Notes under the pieces: model-generated | Database searches by the model: none | Told to the model about the DNA's origin: nothing | Seen by the model: only the letters and a program-made list of their open reading frames with translations | Assembly: GCF_000803645.1 (NCBI RefSeq) | Contig: NZ_CP009122.1 | Coordinates: 4,812,501 to 4,876,500 of the forward strand | DNA length: 64,000 bases | Reading direction: 5' to 3' | From: Sphingopyxis fribergensis | GTDB taxonomy: Bacteria; Pseudomonadota; Alphaproteobacteria; Sphingomonadales; Sphingomonadaceae | Shown here: piece by piece, positions 8,013 through 16,782 of the stretch | Position numbering within the stretch: position 1 is the stretch's first letter | Layout: each line of letters opens with the position of its first letter | Program-made: the position numbers and the translations under genes

Positions 8013-10334
8013 TCAGATTCTGGCAAAGCGCAGCCGCAAAGAATTGGCAATGACGCTGACGGACGAGAGTGCCATTGCAGCGGCGGCAATGACCGGCGAG
8101 AGCAATAGTCCGAAAATCGGATAGAGCACGCCCGCAGCGACGGGAATCCCGGCGACATTATAGGCGAAAGCGAAGAAGAGATTCTGACGGATGTTCGCCA
8201 TCGTCGCATGGCTGAGATGCCGCGCCCGCACGATGCCCAGAAGGTCGCCGCGCAGTAGCGTCACACCCGCGCTTTCGATGGCGACATCGGTTCCCGAGCC
8301 CATCGCGATGCCGACGTCGGCGGCGGCGAGCGCGGGGGCGTCGTTGACCCCGTCGCCGGCCATGGCGACGATCCGGCCCTCTTCGCGCAGCCGCTGCACG
8401 ACCGCGCTCTTCTGGTCGGGGAGGACATCGGCCTCGACGTCGTCGATGCCGAGGCGCCGCGCGATCGCCTCGGCGGTGACGCGATTGTCGCCGGTTAGCA
8501 TGATGACCTTGATTCCGGCTTCGCGCAGCGCCGCGAGTGCGTCGCCCGTCGTCTCCTTGACCGGATCGGCGATGGCGATGACGCCGGCCGCCTTGCCGCT
8601 GACCGCGATGTAGATCGCCGTTGCACCGTCTGTACGAAGCCGGTCAGCCGCCTCGGCGAGTGCGCCCAGATCGACGTCATATTCTTCGAGAAAGTTCGCA
8701 TTGCCGAGGACGATCGCCTTGTCGTCGACGACCCCGACGATGCCCTTGCCGACCGGCTGGTCGACTCCCGATGGCTCGACGAGCGCGAGGGCGCGGTCTT
8801 CCGCCGCTTTGACGATTGCGGCGGCCAATGGATGTTCGCTGCTGCGCTCAAGGCTCGCGGCAATCCGGAGGAGGTCGTTTTCCTCGAACCCTTCGGCGAC
8901 TTCGATGGCGACGACCGAGGGTCTGCCTTCTGTCAGCGTCCCGGTCTTATCGACGACGAGCGTGTCGACCTTCTCCATCCGCTCAAGCGCCTCGGCATTT
9001 TTGATCAGCACGCCAACTTCGGCGCCGCGCCCCACGCCGACCATGATGGACATTGGCGTCGCGAGGCCGAGCGCGCAGGGACAGGCGATGATGAGCACCG
9101 AGACGGCGGCGATAAGGCCATAGGCCATGGCGGGCACGGGGCCCAGAAGCGACCAGACAACGAAAGCGGCAATGGCGACGACGATGACGCCGGGCACGAA
9201 CCAGCCCGAAACGGCATCGGCGAGACGCTGGATCGGCGCGCGGCTGCGCTGCGCATCGGCGACCATCTGTACGATTCGCGCGAGCATCGTGTCGCGCCCG
9301 ACCTTCTCGCTGCGCATGAGCAGGCCGCCCGTTTGATTGATCGTTCCGCCGACCAGCGCCGCCCCGGCCGCCTTGGTCACCGGCATCGATTCGCCCGTGA
9401 CCATCGATTCGTCGACCGTGCCGCGGCCTTCTACGACGATGCCATCGACGGGGACTTTTTCGCCCGGACGGATGCGTAGCATGTCACCGACCGCGACGTC
9501 CTCGAGCGCGACCTCCTCGTCGCTTCCATCGCTGCGGACGCGCCGGGCGAGCTTCGGTGTGAGGTCAAGGAGCGCGCGGATCGCGCCGCTCGTCGTTTCG
9601 CGGGCCCTGAGTTCGAGCACCTGCCCGAGTAGCACCAGCACCGTGATGACCGCCGCCGCCTCGAAATAGACCGCGACCGAGCCATCATCGGCGCGGAACG
9701 CAGCCGGAAAGATTTGGGGGACGATCGCCGCGATCATGCTGTAGCCCCACGCGACCCCGGTCCCCATCGCGATGAGGGTGAACATGTTGAGGCTTTTGTT
9801 GCGGATTGAGAGCCACGCGCGCTCGAAGAAGGGCCAGCCCGCCCATAGAACGACGGGAGTCGCGAGCAACATCTGGGTCCAGTTGTTCGTCTGGCGACCG
9901 ACAAATTGATGAAGGCCTGTCAGATGGCCGCCCATTTCGAGCGCAACCACCGGGAGTGCGAGAAGGAGCCCGATCCAGAAGCGCCGCCGCATATCGCGAT
10001 ATTCTTCGCTGGGGCCGCCCGATGCTGTCGGCATGACGGGCTCGAGTGCCATGCCGCAGATCGGGCAGCTTCCGGGGCCGGCGCGCTGGATCTCGGGATG
10101 CATCGGGCAGGTCCAGATGGCGCCTTCGGGTGCATCGGCTGCGGCCGGCTCGCGTTTTGCGGCATAAAGATCGGGATCGGCCTCGAATTTGGCGAGGCAG
10201 CCTGCGCTGCAGAAATAGTGATGCTTGCCGCTATGCGTCGCGATATGAGGTGTGGTGGCCGGATCGACCATCATGCCGCAGACCGGATCAGTCGTGCTCC
10301 CGCTGCCTTTTTCTGCGCCCTGATGATCGTGCAT
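8013..10334 (-). CDS. copA: Copper-exporting P1B-type ATPase
   Basis: A 773-residue heavy-metal ATPase. The N-terminus has a YHS domain (DPVCGMMVD...FCSAGC, residues 16-50) and a small CxMHP/CPICGM metal-binding zinc-ribbon (75-98) in place of the usual HMA domain. Eight membrane helices follow, with the CPC metal motif (418-420), the phosphorylation site DKTGT (462-466), SEHPLA in the nucleotide domain, and the Asn/Tyr and Met/Ser residues of the copper(I) class in the last helices. It should pump Cu(I) out of the cytoplasm. I chose ATG 10334 (GGGAG upstream) over an in-frame ATG at 10460. It carries the same symbol as the unrelated oxidase at 14941. Confidence 0.9.
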   Translation of the reverse strand: MHDHQGAEKGSGSTTDPVCGMMVDPATTPHIATHSGKHHYFCSAGCLAKFEADPDLYAAKREPAAADAPEGAIWTCPMHPEIQRAGPGSCPICGMALEPVMPTASGGPSEEYRDMRRRFWIGLLLALPVVALEMGGHLTGLHQFVGRQTNNWTQMLLATPVVLWAGWPFFERAWLSIRNKSLNMFTLIAMGTGVAWGYSMIAAIVPQIFPAAFRADDGSVAVYFEAAAVITVLVLLGQVLELRARETTSGAIRALLDLTPKLARRVRSDGSDEEVALEDVAVGDMLRIRPGEKVPVDGIVVEGRGTVDESMVTGESMPVTKAAGAALVGGTINQTGGLLMRSEKVGRDTMLARIVQMVADAQRSRAPIQRLADAVSGWFVPGVIVVAIAAFVVWSLLGPVPAMAYGLIAAVSVLIIACPCALGLATPMSIMVGVGRGAEVGVLIKNAEALERMEKVDTLVVDKTGTLTEGRPSVVAIEVAEGFEENDLLRIAASLERSSEHPLAAAIVKAAEDRALALVEPSGVDQPVGKGIVGVVDDKAIVLGNANFLEEYDVDLGALAEAADRLRTDGATAIYIAVSGKAAGVIAIADPVKETTGDALAALREAGIKVIMLTGDNRVTAEAIARRLGIDDVEADVLPDQKSAVVQRLREEGRIVAMAGDGVNDAPALAAADVGIAMGSGTDVAIESAGVTLLRGDLLGIVRARHLSHATMANIRQNLFFAFAYNVAGIPVAAGVLYPIFGLLLSPVIAAAAMALSSVSVIANSLRLRFARI

Positions 10335-10500
10335 CGCCGCCGCTCCCGTATGTGTCGGATGCCCGCCTCGCGGCGGGGCGGTCCAAACGCCACCGGTCGA
10401 GTTCGCCGTTGGCGTCGTTCCTGGCGGTTCCAGAATGGAGCCGCTTCTATCGATACGCAAGAAGAGCGGTTATCCCTTGGATTTTCTTTGCCCCGTGCCG

Positions 10501-11178
10501 TCAGGTCCCGGGCTTTCGGGCCTCGATGATCCCGATCGCACCGGTTGGCGTGCGGAACGTCTCAAGCTCGCGAACATCGCAAAAGCCTGCCTCTCTCATC
10601 AGCACCGGGAGCAATCCATCGGCGTTGGGCTGGGTGTCCTGGACGCCGTCGAGCTGCTGGATCGTGAGGCGGAACAACAACCGCATGAGGCGGCTGCGCT
10701 GTTCCCCATAGTCGGCAACATAGAGTTTGCCGCCCGGCGCGAGCACCTGCCGGGCCTCGCGTAGCAGACGTGCCTTTTCCTCAAGCCCGACCTGATGAAG
10801 GACGAGGCAGATCGCAATCTTGGCAGGCGGGGGCCAGTCATCGATCGCCGAAGCCGCGAAAAAGCCAACTCGAAACTCCGGCGGTGGAACAATCTGCGCG
10901 GTCTTCGTTCGGGCAATTCGCGTCGCTGCCTCGTCGGGGTCGAAACCAAGATAGCGGACGTCCCGGCTATGGCGAGCGATCGCCAGCGCAAGATTTCCCG
11001 TACCCGAGCCGATATCGAGAATGACGTCACCCTCGCCGAGCGCCATATGGCGAACGAGACGGTCGCGCCACACGCGCTCGCGCGTTGTCACCGCGACGCC
11101 GAAATCATAAAAGGGCGTCAGGAAGTGATATCCTGCCGCTGGCGTGTAGGATCTTGCTACGGGTTTCGGGTCGGGCAT
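10501..11178 (-). CDS. Class I SAM-dependent methyltransferase
   Basis: A 225-residue methyltransferase. The SAM-binding motif I is VILDIGSGTGNLAL (about residue 52), motif II has YLGFDPD, and the C-terminal half has the PGGKLYVADYGE strand typical of UbiE-like enzymes. The substrate is unknown. An excellent AAAGGAGA site precedes ATG 11178, so the longer frame to 11226 is rejected. It sits between the copper ATPase and an AraC regulator, all on the minus strand. Such genes are common in heavy-metal clusters without a proven role. Confidence 0.8.
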   Translation of the reverse strand: MPDPKPVARSYTPAAGYHFLTPFYDFGVAVTTRERVWRDRLVRHMALGEGDVILDIGSGTGNLALAIARHSRDVRYLGFDPDEAATRIARTKTAQIVPPPEFRVGFFAASAIDDWPPPAKIAICLVLHQVGLEEKARLLREARQVLAPGGKLYVADYGEQRSRLMRLLFRLTIQQLDGVQDTQPNADGLLPVLMREAGFCDVRELETFRTPTGAIGIIEARKPGT

Positions 11179-11315
11179 GGCCGTCTCCTTTCGACGCTTT
11201 GGCTTGCCGCCGGATTGCGGCCGCAATCGCCGGTCTCGACGAGACGCTTAAGGGCAAACAGGCGCGGCAGTCTTGAATGTTTCGCCGGGGCGACGCGGTG
11301 CGAGGCGCATCCGGC

Positions 11316-12005
11316 TCAGGGCACGATTTCGAACGCGAAGGCACTAAGGCCGGCCGAAGGCGTCACGCCTAGCCATTGAGCGCAGCGGCGCGTGAAGTGC
11401 GATTGATCGGCGAAGCCTCCCGCCGCCGCGGCGTCGGCAAGACCTCCGCCGCCGACCAGCGTCCGCACGGCGCGTTGAAGCTGGAGCCATTGCAGCAATT
11501 TGGCCGGAGGCACGCCGAAGTCGCGGCTGACGATTTCGCGGAGGCGCGAGGGCGAAAGGCAGGCGACGTCGGCCAAGGCGCGCGCGGTCGACAAATCGTC
11601 AGGGGCCGCGAGCACTTCGGACAGGCGGGCATCCACCGGATGCGCCTGCGAGCGGTCGAGATAGTCGGACGCCCAGCGCTTCGCGTCCGCGCCGCTTGCG
11701 ATGTCACCTAGTCCGGCTGTCTCTATCGGCGTCAACAGGACAGGCGCCGATCCGGCGGACAGCCGGGTGCCGGCACGAAAAAGCGGGTCGAGATAAAATG
11801 ACCGCACGAGGGCGCCCGGCGGCCCGAGGCGGTGCCGGACATGCGACGCTATCGCAATGGCGTGTCCGGCGGGAACTATCAGGTCGGCATCACCGGAAAT
11901 TTCGAGGTCGCGTTCGATGGCGAGGCTGATCTGGTGCGCCACATGGTTATGGGGACGGCTGCTCCCGATGCGCGCGTCAATGAGCGCCCAGCCGGTCCCG
12001 AGCAT
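11316..12005 (-). CDS. AraC-family transcriptional regulator
   Basis: A 229-residue regulator. The N-terminal half is a cupin-like sensory domain (NHVAHQISLAIE and PAGHAIAIASHVRH). The C-terminal 100 residues carry the two AraC helix-turn-helix motifs, including ALADVACLSPSRLREIVSRDFG and ADAAAAGGFADQSHFTRRC. The start is placed at ATG 12005, 32 bases after the copD stop, because the frame further upstream is antisense to copD. The start is not certain, since the upstream ribosome site is weak. The position at the end of copC-copD suggests regulation within the copper cluster. Confidence 0.75.
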   Translation of the reverse strand: MLGTGWALIDARIGSSRPHNHVAHQISLAIERDLEISGDADLIVPAGHAIAIASHVRHRLGPPGALVRSFYLDPLFRAGTRLSAGSAPVLLTPIETAGLGDIASGADAKRWASDYLDRSQAHPVDARLSEVLAAPDDLSTARALADVACLSPSRLREIVSRDFGVPPAKLLQWLQLQRAVRTLVGGGGLADAAAAGGFADQSHFTRRCAQWLGVTPSAGLSAFAFEIVP

Positions 12006-12037
12006 GATCGAACCCGACCAAGAGGCGGTGCTTGGGG

Positions 12038-13006
12038 TCAAACCGGATCGGCGGTGACGAAGGGTTCGAGCGTACCGAACCAGGCAACCAGCGCGAGTAT
12101 GGCGAGCGCGGCCGACGCTTCGATGATGAGGCTTCTGCGCATGGCTGCAATCGCGAGGTCGGGGTCGGCGTCGACATTGTCGGTATCGGTCCCCGGGACG
12201 GCGGCCGCGAGCGCCGGGGTCAGCCGCCAGCGGTTCGCCGCCGCGAGCGCCAGCATCAGTCCGAACAGCGCAAGCTTGGCGAGAAGCAATTGTCCATAGG
12301 GCGAGCCGAGGGAACGGCCGAGATTCTCGGCGCCGACGATCATCTGGCTGTTGACGAGGCCGGTGGCGGCGATGACGAGGACGCAGATCGTACCGACGCG
12401 CGAGAATTGATCGAGGCTCCGCGCCGCAATTTGGAGTCCGCCCGGCCATTCGCGGACACGACGTGGTGAGATCAGGATCAGGAAGGCGCCGATCGCGCCG
12501 ATCCAGACCGCCGCTGCAATCAGGTGCAAGATGTCGCTGATCCGGTGCACGGTGCCTGCGGCGCCTTCGGTCGCGCCGGCGTGGCCGGACCAGACCAGAC
12601 TCGCGACGGCCACCGAGCCCGCGGCCGCGAGTACGGCGGCCGAAGTTGTCGGCCAGCGGACCATCCAGATCGCGACTCCCAGCGCGAGCAGCAGCGCTGC
12701 GCTCCGGTAGACCCAGGCTGTGCCGACCTCGGTCTCGCGAACAAGGTCCCAAAAAGGCTGGAGTTCCAGGGAGAGGAGCCCCACACCCTGCATCGAAGCC
12801 GCGAGCACGCCCATCCCCAAGATGGAGAGAAGCAGTCCGGCGGCGCAGAGCCATCGCTCTGCGCGCCAGATCGAGGCCATCATCGACTGCGGCGCAAGGC
12901 GTTCGCTCCGTGTCAGCGCAAAAAGCGGGAACGCAGCAAGGCCGGCGATGAGCATCAGGTCCGCATAAAGTGCGAACCTGATGCCGATCAGAACGGGGTC
13001 CCCCAC
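12038..13006 (-). CDS. copD: Copper resistance inner-membrane protein CopD
   Basis: A 322-residue membrane protein with about eight hydrophobic helices and the CopD pattern: HRISDILHLIAAAVWIGAIGAFL in the middle and SQMIVGAENL later, with His and Met residues in membrane segments. CopD takes part in copper passage across the inner membrane together with periplasmic CopC. It follows copC by six bases, as in most cop operons. The C-terminal tail carries an acidic loop (DTDNVDADPD) before the last helix. Confidence 0.9.
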   Translation of the reverse strand: MGDPVLIGIRFALYADLMLIAGLAAFPLFALTRSERLAPQSMMASIWRAERWLCAAGLLLSILGMGVLAASMQGVGLLSLELQPFWDLVRETEVGTAWVYRSAALLLALGVAIWMVRWPTTSAAVLAAAGSVAVASLVWSGHAGATEGAAGTVHRISDILHLIAAAVWIGAIGAFLILISPRRVREWPGGLQIAARSLDQFSRVGTICVLVIAATGLVNSQMIVGAENLGRSLGSPYGQLLLAKLALFGLMLALAAANRWRLTPALAAAVPGTDTDNVDADPDLAIAAMRRSLIIEASAALAILALVAWFGTLEPFVTADPV

Positions 13007-13012
13007 CGTCTT

Positions 13013-13396
13013 TTACTTTACGGTGAAGCTGAATTCGCTGCCCATGCGGTGGGTATCAGCGCCCGCCGCCGACCATGTGACCTTGTAGGTTCCGGCTGTC
13101 AGCGGCCGCTTGAGCATCAGCATCGCCGACTTGCCCTCTTTGCCCATCATCGACGAGTAAGGCACCTTCATCGGGGCATGATTGGCCATGCCGGGCATGC
13201 CGGTCATGACCAGCTCGGTCTTGAGGGTCGAGGCGACGATCTTTTCGTTGAACTGAAGATTGACCGACGTGACCTTCGAAACGGTCGAATTGGCGGCGGG
13301 CGTCGAGCTGACGAGCTTGGTGTGCGCGCTTGCCGTGGCCGGCATGAGAAGCAGAGCGAAAGCCGCCGCTGCAGAGGGGAGAAGAGACTTGAACAT
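13013..13396 (-). CDS. copC: Periplasmic copper-binding protein CopC
   Basis: A 127-residue secreted protein with a signal peptide ending TASA and the mature N-terminus starting with His (AHTKLVSS), the N-terminal His that binds Cu(II) in CopC. Other features are the core FNEKIVASTL, Met-rich GMPGMANHAPM, and the C-terminal DTHRMGSEFSFTV. It is a copper carrier for CopD. The start is ATG 13396 with GGAGGT seven bases upstream; the longer frame would translate the ribosome site itself. Confidence 0.92.
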   Translation of the reverse strand: MFKSLLPSAAAAFALLLMPATASAHTKLVSSTPAANSTVSKVTSVNLQFNEKIVASTLKTELVMTGMPGMANHAPMKVPYSSMMGKEGKSAMLMLKRPLTAGTYKVTWSAAGADTHRMGSEFSFTVK

Positions 13397-13456
13397 GAAC
13401 ACCTCCAAATGCGTGTCTGTCCTGCTAATACGCAGGATATCGGCATGGCCCTCAAA

Positions 13457-13468
13457 TATTCCGGAATA
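13457..13468. promoter_or_regulatory. Perfect 12-base dyad between copC and the cnrYXH-like operon
   Basis: TATTCCGGAATA reads the same on both strands. It lies in the 143-base divergent space between copC (minus) and the anti-sigma/sensor/ECF operon (plus). A further AATATT follows. It could be an operator for either direction; the binding protein is unknown. Confidence 0.45.
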
Positions 13469-13539
13469 ATATTCTGGTGTGAGGGGTGAGGCGCTTCGGC
13501 GCGTATGTACAATGATGGAAAGGTTTGAAGAGACGATCG

Positions 13540-13806
13540 ATGGATAAGGAGCTTCGCATTTTGAACAGGATCGATCTGCCCGCAGCGCTCGATGCGCTCG
13601 ATGATCGCATCATGGGCGCATTGGCGATCCGCCGGCGCGAAGCGGTAGCGATGCGCCGCCTGATGGCGCTCGCGGCCTTTGTCTCGCTCGGCGGCGGTGT
13701 CTTTGCGGGGAGTGCGATTTCCCAGCCGGCGGTCGCGGCAAGCCCCCTGACCCCATTCGGCCCGCCTAGCGCATTGGTGCCTTCCACCTTGCTGGATGTA
13801 CAGTAG
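13540..13806 (+). CDS. CnrY-like membrane anti-sigma factor
   Basis: An 88-residue protein with a cytoplasmic N-terminal segment of about 40 residues, one membrane helix (about 43-63) and a short Pro-rich periplasmic tail. Size and layout match CnrY of the CnrYXH nickel/cobalt system, which holds its ECF sigma factor inactive. The assignment rests on topology and on the two following genes, a CnrX-like sensor and an ECF sigma factor. The start is ATG 13540; the in-frame TTG at 13525 lacks a usable ribosome site. Confidence 0.6.
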   Translation: MDKELRILNRIDLPAALDALDDRIMGALAIRRREAVAMRRLMALAAFVSLGGGVFAGSAISQPAVAASPLTPFGPPSALVPSTLLDVQ

Positions 13807-13808
13807 CG

Positions 13809-14246
13809 ATGCCGTCGCGCCGTCTTCTTCTCTTGGGGCTCATTGCCTTCGCCGCGGCGATTGCCGGCGTGTTCATCGGCCGTCTGGTAGCCGATGCGCC
13901 CAAAGCCAGCGAAACCGAACTTCATGCGCTTCTCCACGGCCAACTCGACCTGACCCCGGAGCAGGAAAAGAAACTCGAGCGGATCGAAGCCGACTTCGCC
14001 GGTCGCCGCCAGGCGCTCGAACTCGAGATGCGCGCCGCCAATGTCCGGCTCGCGCAGGCGATCGAAGCCGAGCATGGCTATGGACCGCGCGTCACCGAGG
14101 CGATCGACGAGACGCATGAGGTGATGGGGACATTGCAGAAGGAAACGCTCCAGCATCTCTTCGCGATGCGCGGGGTTCTCAACCCCGATCAAGCGGAAAT
14201 GTTCGACAAAAGCGTGGTCAAGGCGCTGACCGCCGATGCGCGGTGA
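13809..14246 (+). CDS. CnrX-like periplasmic metal sensor
   Basis: A 145-residue protein with an N-terminal membrane anchor (residues 4-26) and a helical-hairpin periplasmic domain of the CpxP/CnrX type: LTPEQEKKLERIEADF, a long charged helix, then ETLQHLFAMRGVLNPDQAEMFD. His and Met residues in the last two helices are candidate metal ligands. It probably binds copper or another metal and relays this to the CnrY-like anti-sigma. It starts two bases after that gene, and its stop overlaps the sigma gene start. Confidence 0.8.
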   Translation: MPSRRLLLLGLIAFAAAIAGVFIGRLVADAPKASETELHALLHGQLDLTPEQEKKLERIEADFAGRRQALELEMRAANVRLAQAIEAEHGYGPRVTEAIDETHEVMGTLQKETLQHLFAMRGVLNPDQAEMFDKSVVKALTADAR

Positions 14247-14827
14247 GCGCCGACCTATCGCAATGTAGCGACCAGGATCTGGCGGCCTTTGCGCGCGCGC
14301 ACCGCGAAGACGCCTATCGCGAGTTGCTGCGCCGTTACAAAACGGGCGTCTACCGGCTCATCGTAAAGCAGATCGGCGATGCCGACGAGGCGATGGATTT
14401 GACGCAGGAGACGTTCGTCTCCGGCTTTTCGGCGCTCGATCGCTATGATGGCGAACGCCCCTTCCGCACATGGATCGCCCGTATCGCGCTCAACAAATGT
14501 CGCGACTGGGCACGACGGCGAAAGGTGCGCGCCTTTTTCTCCCGCGCGCTCCCGCTCGAAAATGCGCATCACGTAGCAAGCGATGGTCCTGGGCCCGATT
14601 CCGCGGCGACCGACAGGCGAGAGCTCGCCAGGGTTCGCGGGGCGATCGATCAGCTGCCGCAGAATTTGCGCGAAGTGTTGCTCCTCCGCGGTGTCGACGA
14701 GGTCAGCCAGGCCGAAACAGCGGTCATTTTGCGGGTCAGCGAGAAAACAGTCGAAACGCGCCTCTATCGAGCGCGGACCAGGCTCCGGGAATTGCTCGCG
14801 GGAACATCTGCGAGCGCCGAGGGTTGA
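14243..14827 (+). CDS. ECF RNA polymerase sigma factor, CnrH-like
   Basis: A 194-residue sigma-70 family protein with region 2 (DEAMDLTQETFVSGFSALDRYDGERPFRTWIARIALNKCRD-like) and region 4 (LPQNLREVLLLRGVDEVSQAETAVILRVSEKTVETRLYRARTRLRE-like). The GTG start at 14243 overlaps the stop of the sensor gene (GTGA), giving a tightly coupled three-gene unit. Released from its anti-sigma it probably drives the copper oxidase operon beginning 113 bases downstream and perhaps the divergent copC-copD genes. The promoter it reads is not identified. Confidence 0.85.
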   Translation: MSADLSQCSDQDLAAFARAHREDAYRELLRRYKTGVYRLIVKQIGDADEAMDLTQETFVSGFSALDRYDGERPFRTWIARIALNKCRDWARRRKVRAFFSRALPLENAHHVASDGPGPDSAATDRRELARVRGAIDQLPQNLREVLLLRGVDEVSQAETAVILRVSEKTVETRLYRARTRLRELLAGTSASAEG

Positions 14828-14940
14828 GGGTTCGACCGCTCGTTCAGGCGGCATCTCCTCATCGTCCGGCATTTTTATTGAGGGGCAGGCGTGCCGCCTG
14901 CGTATAGCTTTAGGAACAGTCAGTAACGGTCGGAAAGAAT

Positions 14941-16782
14941 ATGCAGATGGAAAGGCGTCGGTTCGTCAGTGGAGCTTTGGGTGGAGGGGCTGCTGCGGCG
15001 ATGGCCGCATGGTTCCCGGCCTGGGCCCAGCCGGTGTCGTCCGGCATCACCGCGCCGCTTCCGACCGTATCCGGCAATGACATAACGCTGCGCATCGCGC
15101 GCCAGACGATGCGCATCGACGGCAAGGTCAGTCGCGCGATCGGGATCAACGGCACCGTGCCCGCGCCGCTCGTCCGGCTGAAGGAGGGACAAAACGCGCG
15201 CCTCACCGTCGTCAACGATCTCGACGAGGACAGCTCGATTCACTGGCACGGCCTGATCCTGCCGTTCCAGATGGACGGCGTGCCCGGCGTCAGCTTCCCC
15301 GGGATCAAGCCGCGCTCGAAGTTTGTCTATGAATTCCCGGTCGTTCAATCGGGGACCTATTGGTATCACAGCCATTCGGGGCTTCAGGAACAGCTCGGCC
15401 ATTATGGCCCGATCGTCATCGATCCCGCGGGCGCCGACCCGATCGGCTACGACCGCGAGCATGTCGTCGTCCTGTCCGACCACAGTCAATTGTCGCCCGA
15501 GGCGATCTTCCGCAAGCTCAAGGTCAATCCCGGCCATTTCAACATGCAGCGCCAGACGCTGGCGGGCCTGCTTGCCGGCAAGGATCAACCGCTCAAGGAG
15601 CGGATCGATTGGGGCAAGATGCGGATGGACCCGACCGACGTCGCCGACGTCAATGGTTCGACCTACACCTTCCTCGTCAACGGCCATGGTCCGCGCGACA
15701 ACTGGACCGCGCTCTTCAGCCCCGGCGAGCGGGTACGCCTGCGCATCGTCAATGCGTCGGCGATGACGATCTTCAACGTCCGTATCCCGGGCCTCAGGAT
15801 GACCGTCGTCCAGGCTGATGGGCTCAATGTCGTGCCGACCGAAATCGACGAGTTCCAGATCGCGGTCGCCGAAACCTATGACGTCATCGTGACCCCGGTC
15901 GAGGACCGTGCTTATACGCTCGTTGCCGAGGCCAATGACCGCTCGGGCATGGGACGCGCGACGCTCGCACCGCGCGCTGGCATGGTCGCCGAGGTGCCGC
16001 CGCTCCGCGAACGGCCGCTCGCGACCATGAAGGACATGGGCATGGGCGACATGTCGGGCGGCGCGATGGCGGGTATGGACCATTCGGGCGGCGATATGGG
16101 CGCCATGCCCATGCCGGCGAGCGACCCTTCTTGTCCTCCCGAACATGCCAAGATGGGCCATTGTACGCCAGCGGGGGAAAGCGGCGCGATGGCGGGCATG
16201 GATCATGGATCTGGCGGAGGCATGCAGCACAGCATGCGCGACTTCAGTGTCGCGCCGCAGGTCAAGCGCGATCCCAGCGTTCAGACGATCTCGCCGATGC
16301 CGATGGATCGCATGGGCGAGCCGGGGCAGGGACTGGAGAATGTCGGGCACAAGGTGCTGACCTACCATGACCTTGTCGCGCTCGAGCGCAACCCCGATAC
16401 CCGCGCCGCCTCGCGCTCGCTCGACATCCATCTGACCGGCAATATGGAACGCTTCATGTGGTCGTTCGACGGCATCAAGATGTCCGACTATCACGAGCCC
16501 ATCCCCTTCATCGAGGGAGAGCGCGTGCGGATCAACCTCATCAACGATTCGATGATGAGCCACCCCATCCACCTCCACGGCCATTTTTTCGAACTGGTGA
16601 CGGGCAAGGGCGACCGGTCGCCGCGCAAGCATACGGTGCTTGTCCAGCCGGGCGGCATCGCGAGCTTCGATTTCACCGCCGACGCGCTCGGCGACTGGGC
16701 GTTCCATTGCCACCTTCTCTATCACATGCACGCGGGGATGATGCGCGTCGTCAGCGTCCGTCCGAAGGGAGACGGCGAATGA
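14941..16782 (+). CDS. copA: Periplasmic multicopper oxidase CopA
   Basis: A 613-residue oxidase of the CopA/PcoA copper-resistance family. The N-terminus is a twin-arginine signal (ERRRFVSGALGGG). Copper ligands are visible in HWHG (101-104), HSH (143-145), HPIHLHGHFF and the C-terminal HCHLLYHMHAGM cluster. A Met/His-rich insert between about residues 360 and 430 (repeats of GAMAGMDHSGG and a CPPEHAKMGHCTP motif) probably binds or oxidises extra Cu(I). It is secreted folded and makes periplasmic copper less toxic. GGAAAG precedes the ATG, and copB overlaps its stop. Confidence 0.93.
   Translation: MQMERRRFVSGALGGGAAAAMAAWFPAWAQPVSSGITAPLPTVSGNDITLRIARQTMRIDGKVSRAIGINGTVPAPLVRLKEGQNARLTVVNDLDEDSSIHWHGLILPFQMDGVPGVSFPGIKPRSKFVYEFPVVQSGTYWYHSHSGLQEQLGHYGPIVIDPAGADPIGYDREHVVVLSDHSQLSPEAIFRKLKVNPGHFNMQRQTLAGLLAGKDQPLKERIDWGKMRMDPTDVADVNGSTYTFLVNGHGPRDNWTALFSPGERVRLRIVNASAMTIFNVRIPGLRMTVVQADGLNVVPTEIDEFQIAVAETYDVIVTPVEDRAYTLVAEANDRSGMGRATLAPRAGMVAEVPPLRERPLATMKDMGMGDMSGGAMAGMDHSGGDMGAMPMPASDPSCPPEHAKMGHCTPAGESGAMAGMDHGSGGGMQHSMRDFSVAPQVKRDPSVQTISPMPMDRMGEPGQGLENVGHKVLTYHDLVALERNPDTRAASRSLDIHLTGNMERFMWSFDGIKMSDYHEPIPFIEGERVRINLINDSMMSHPIHLHGHFFELVTGKGDRSPRKHTVLVQPGGIASFDFTADALGDWAFHCHLLYHMHAGMMRVVSVRPKGDGE

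Noticed and set aside
12006..12854. N-terminal extension of the AraC gene at 11316-12005
   Set aside because: The extra part is antisense to copD and Arg/Pro-rich; the gene starts at the ATG at 12005.
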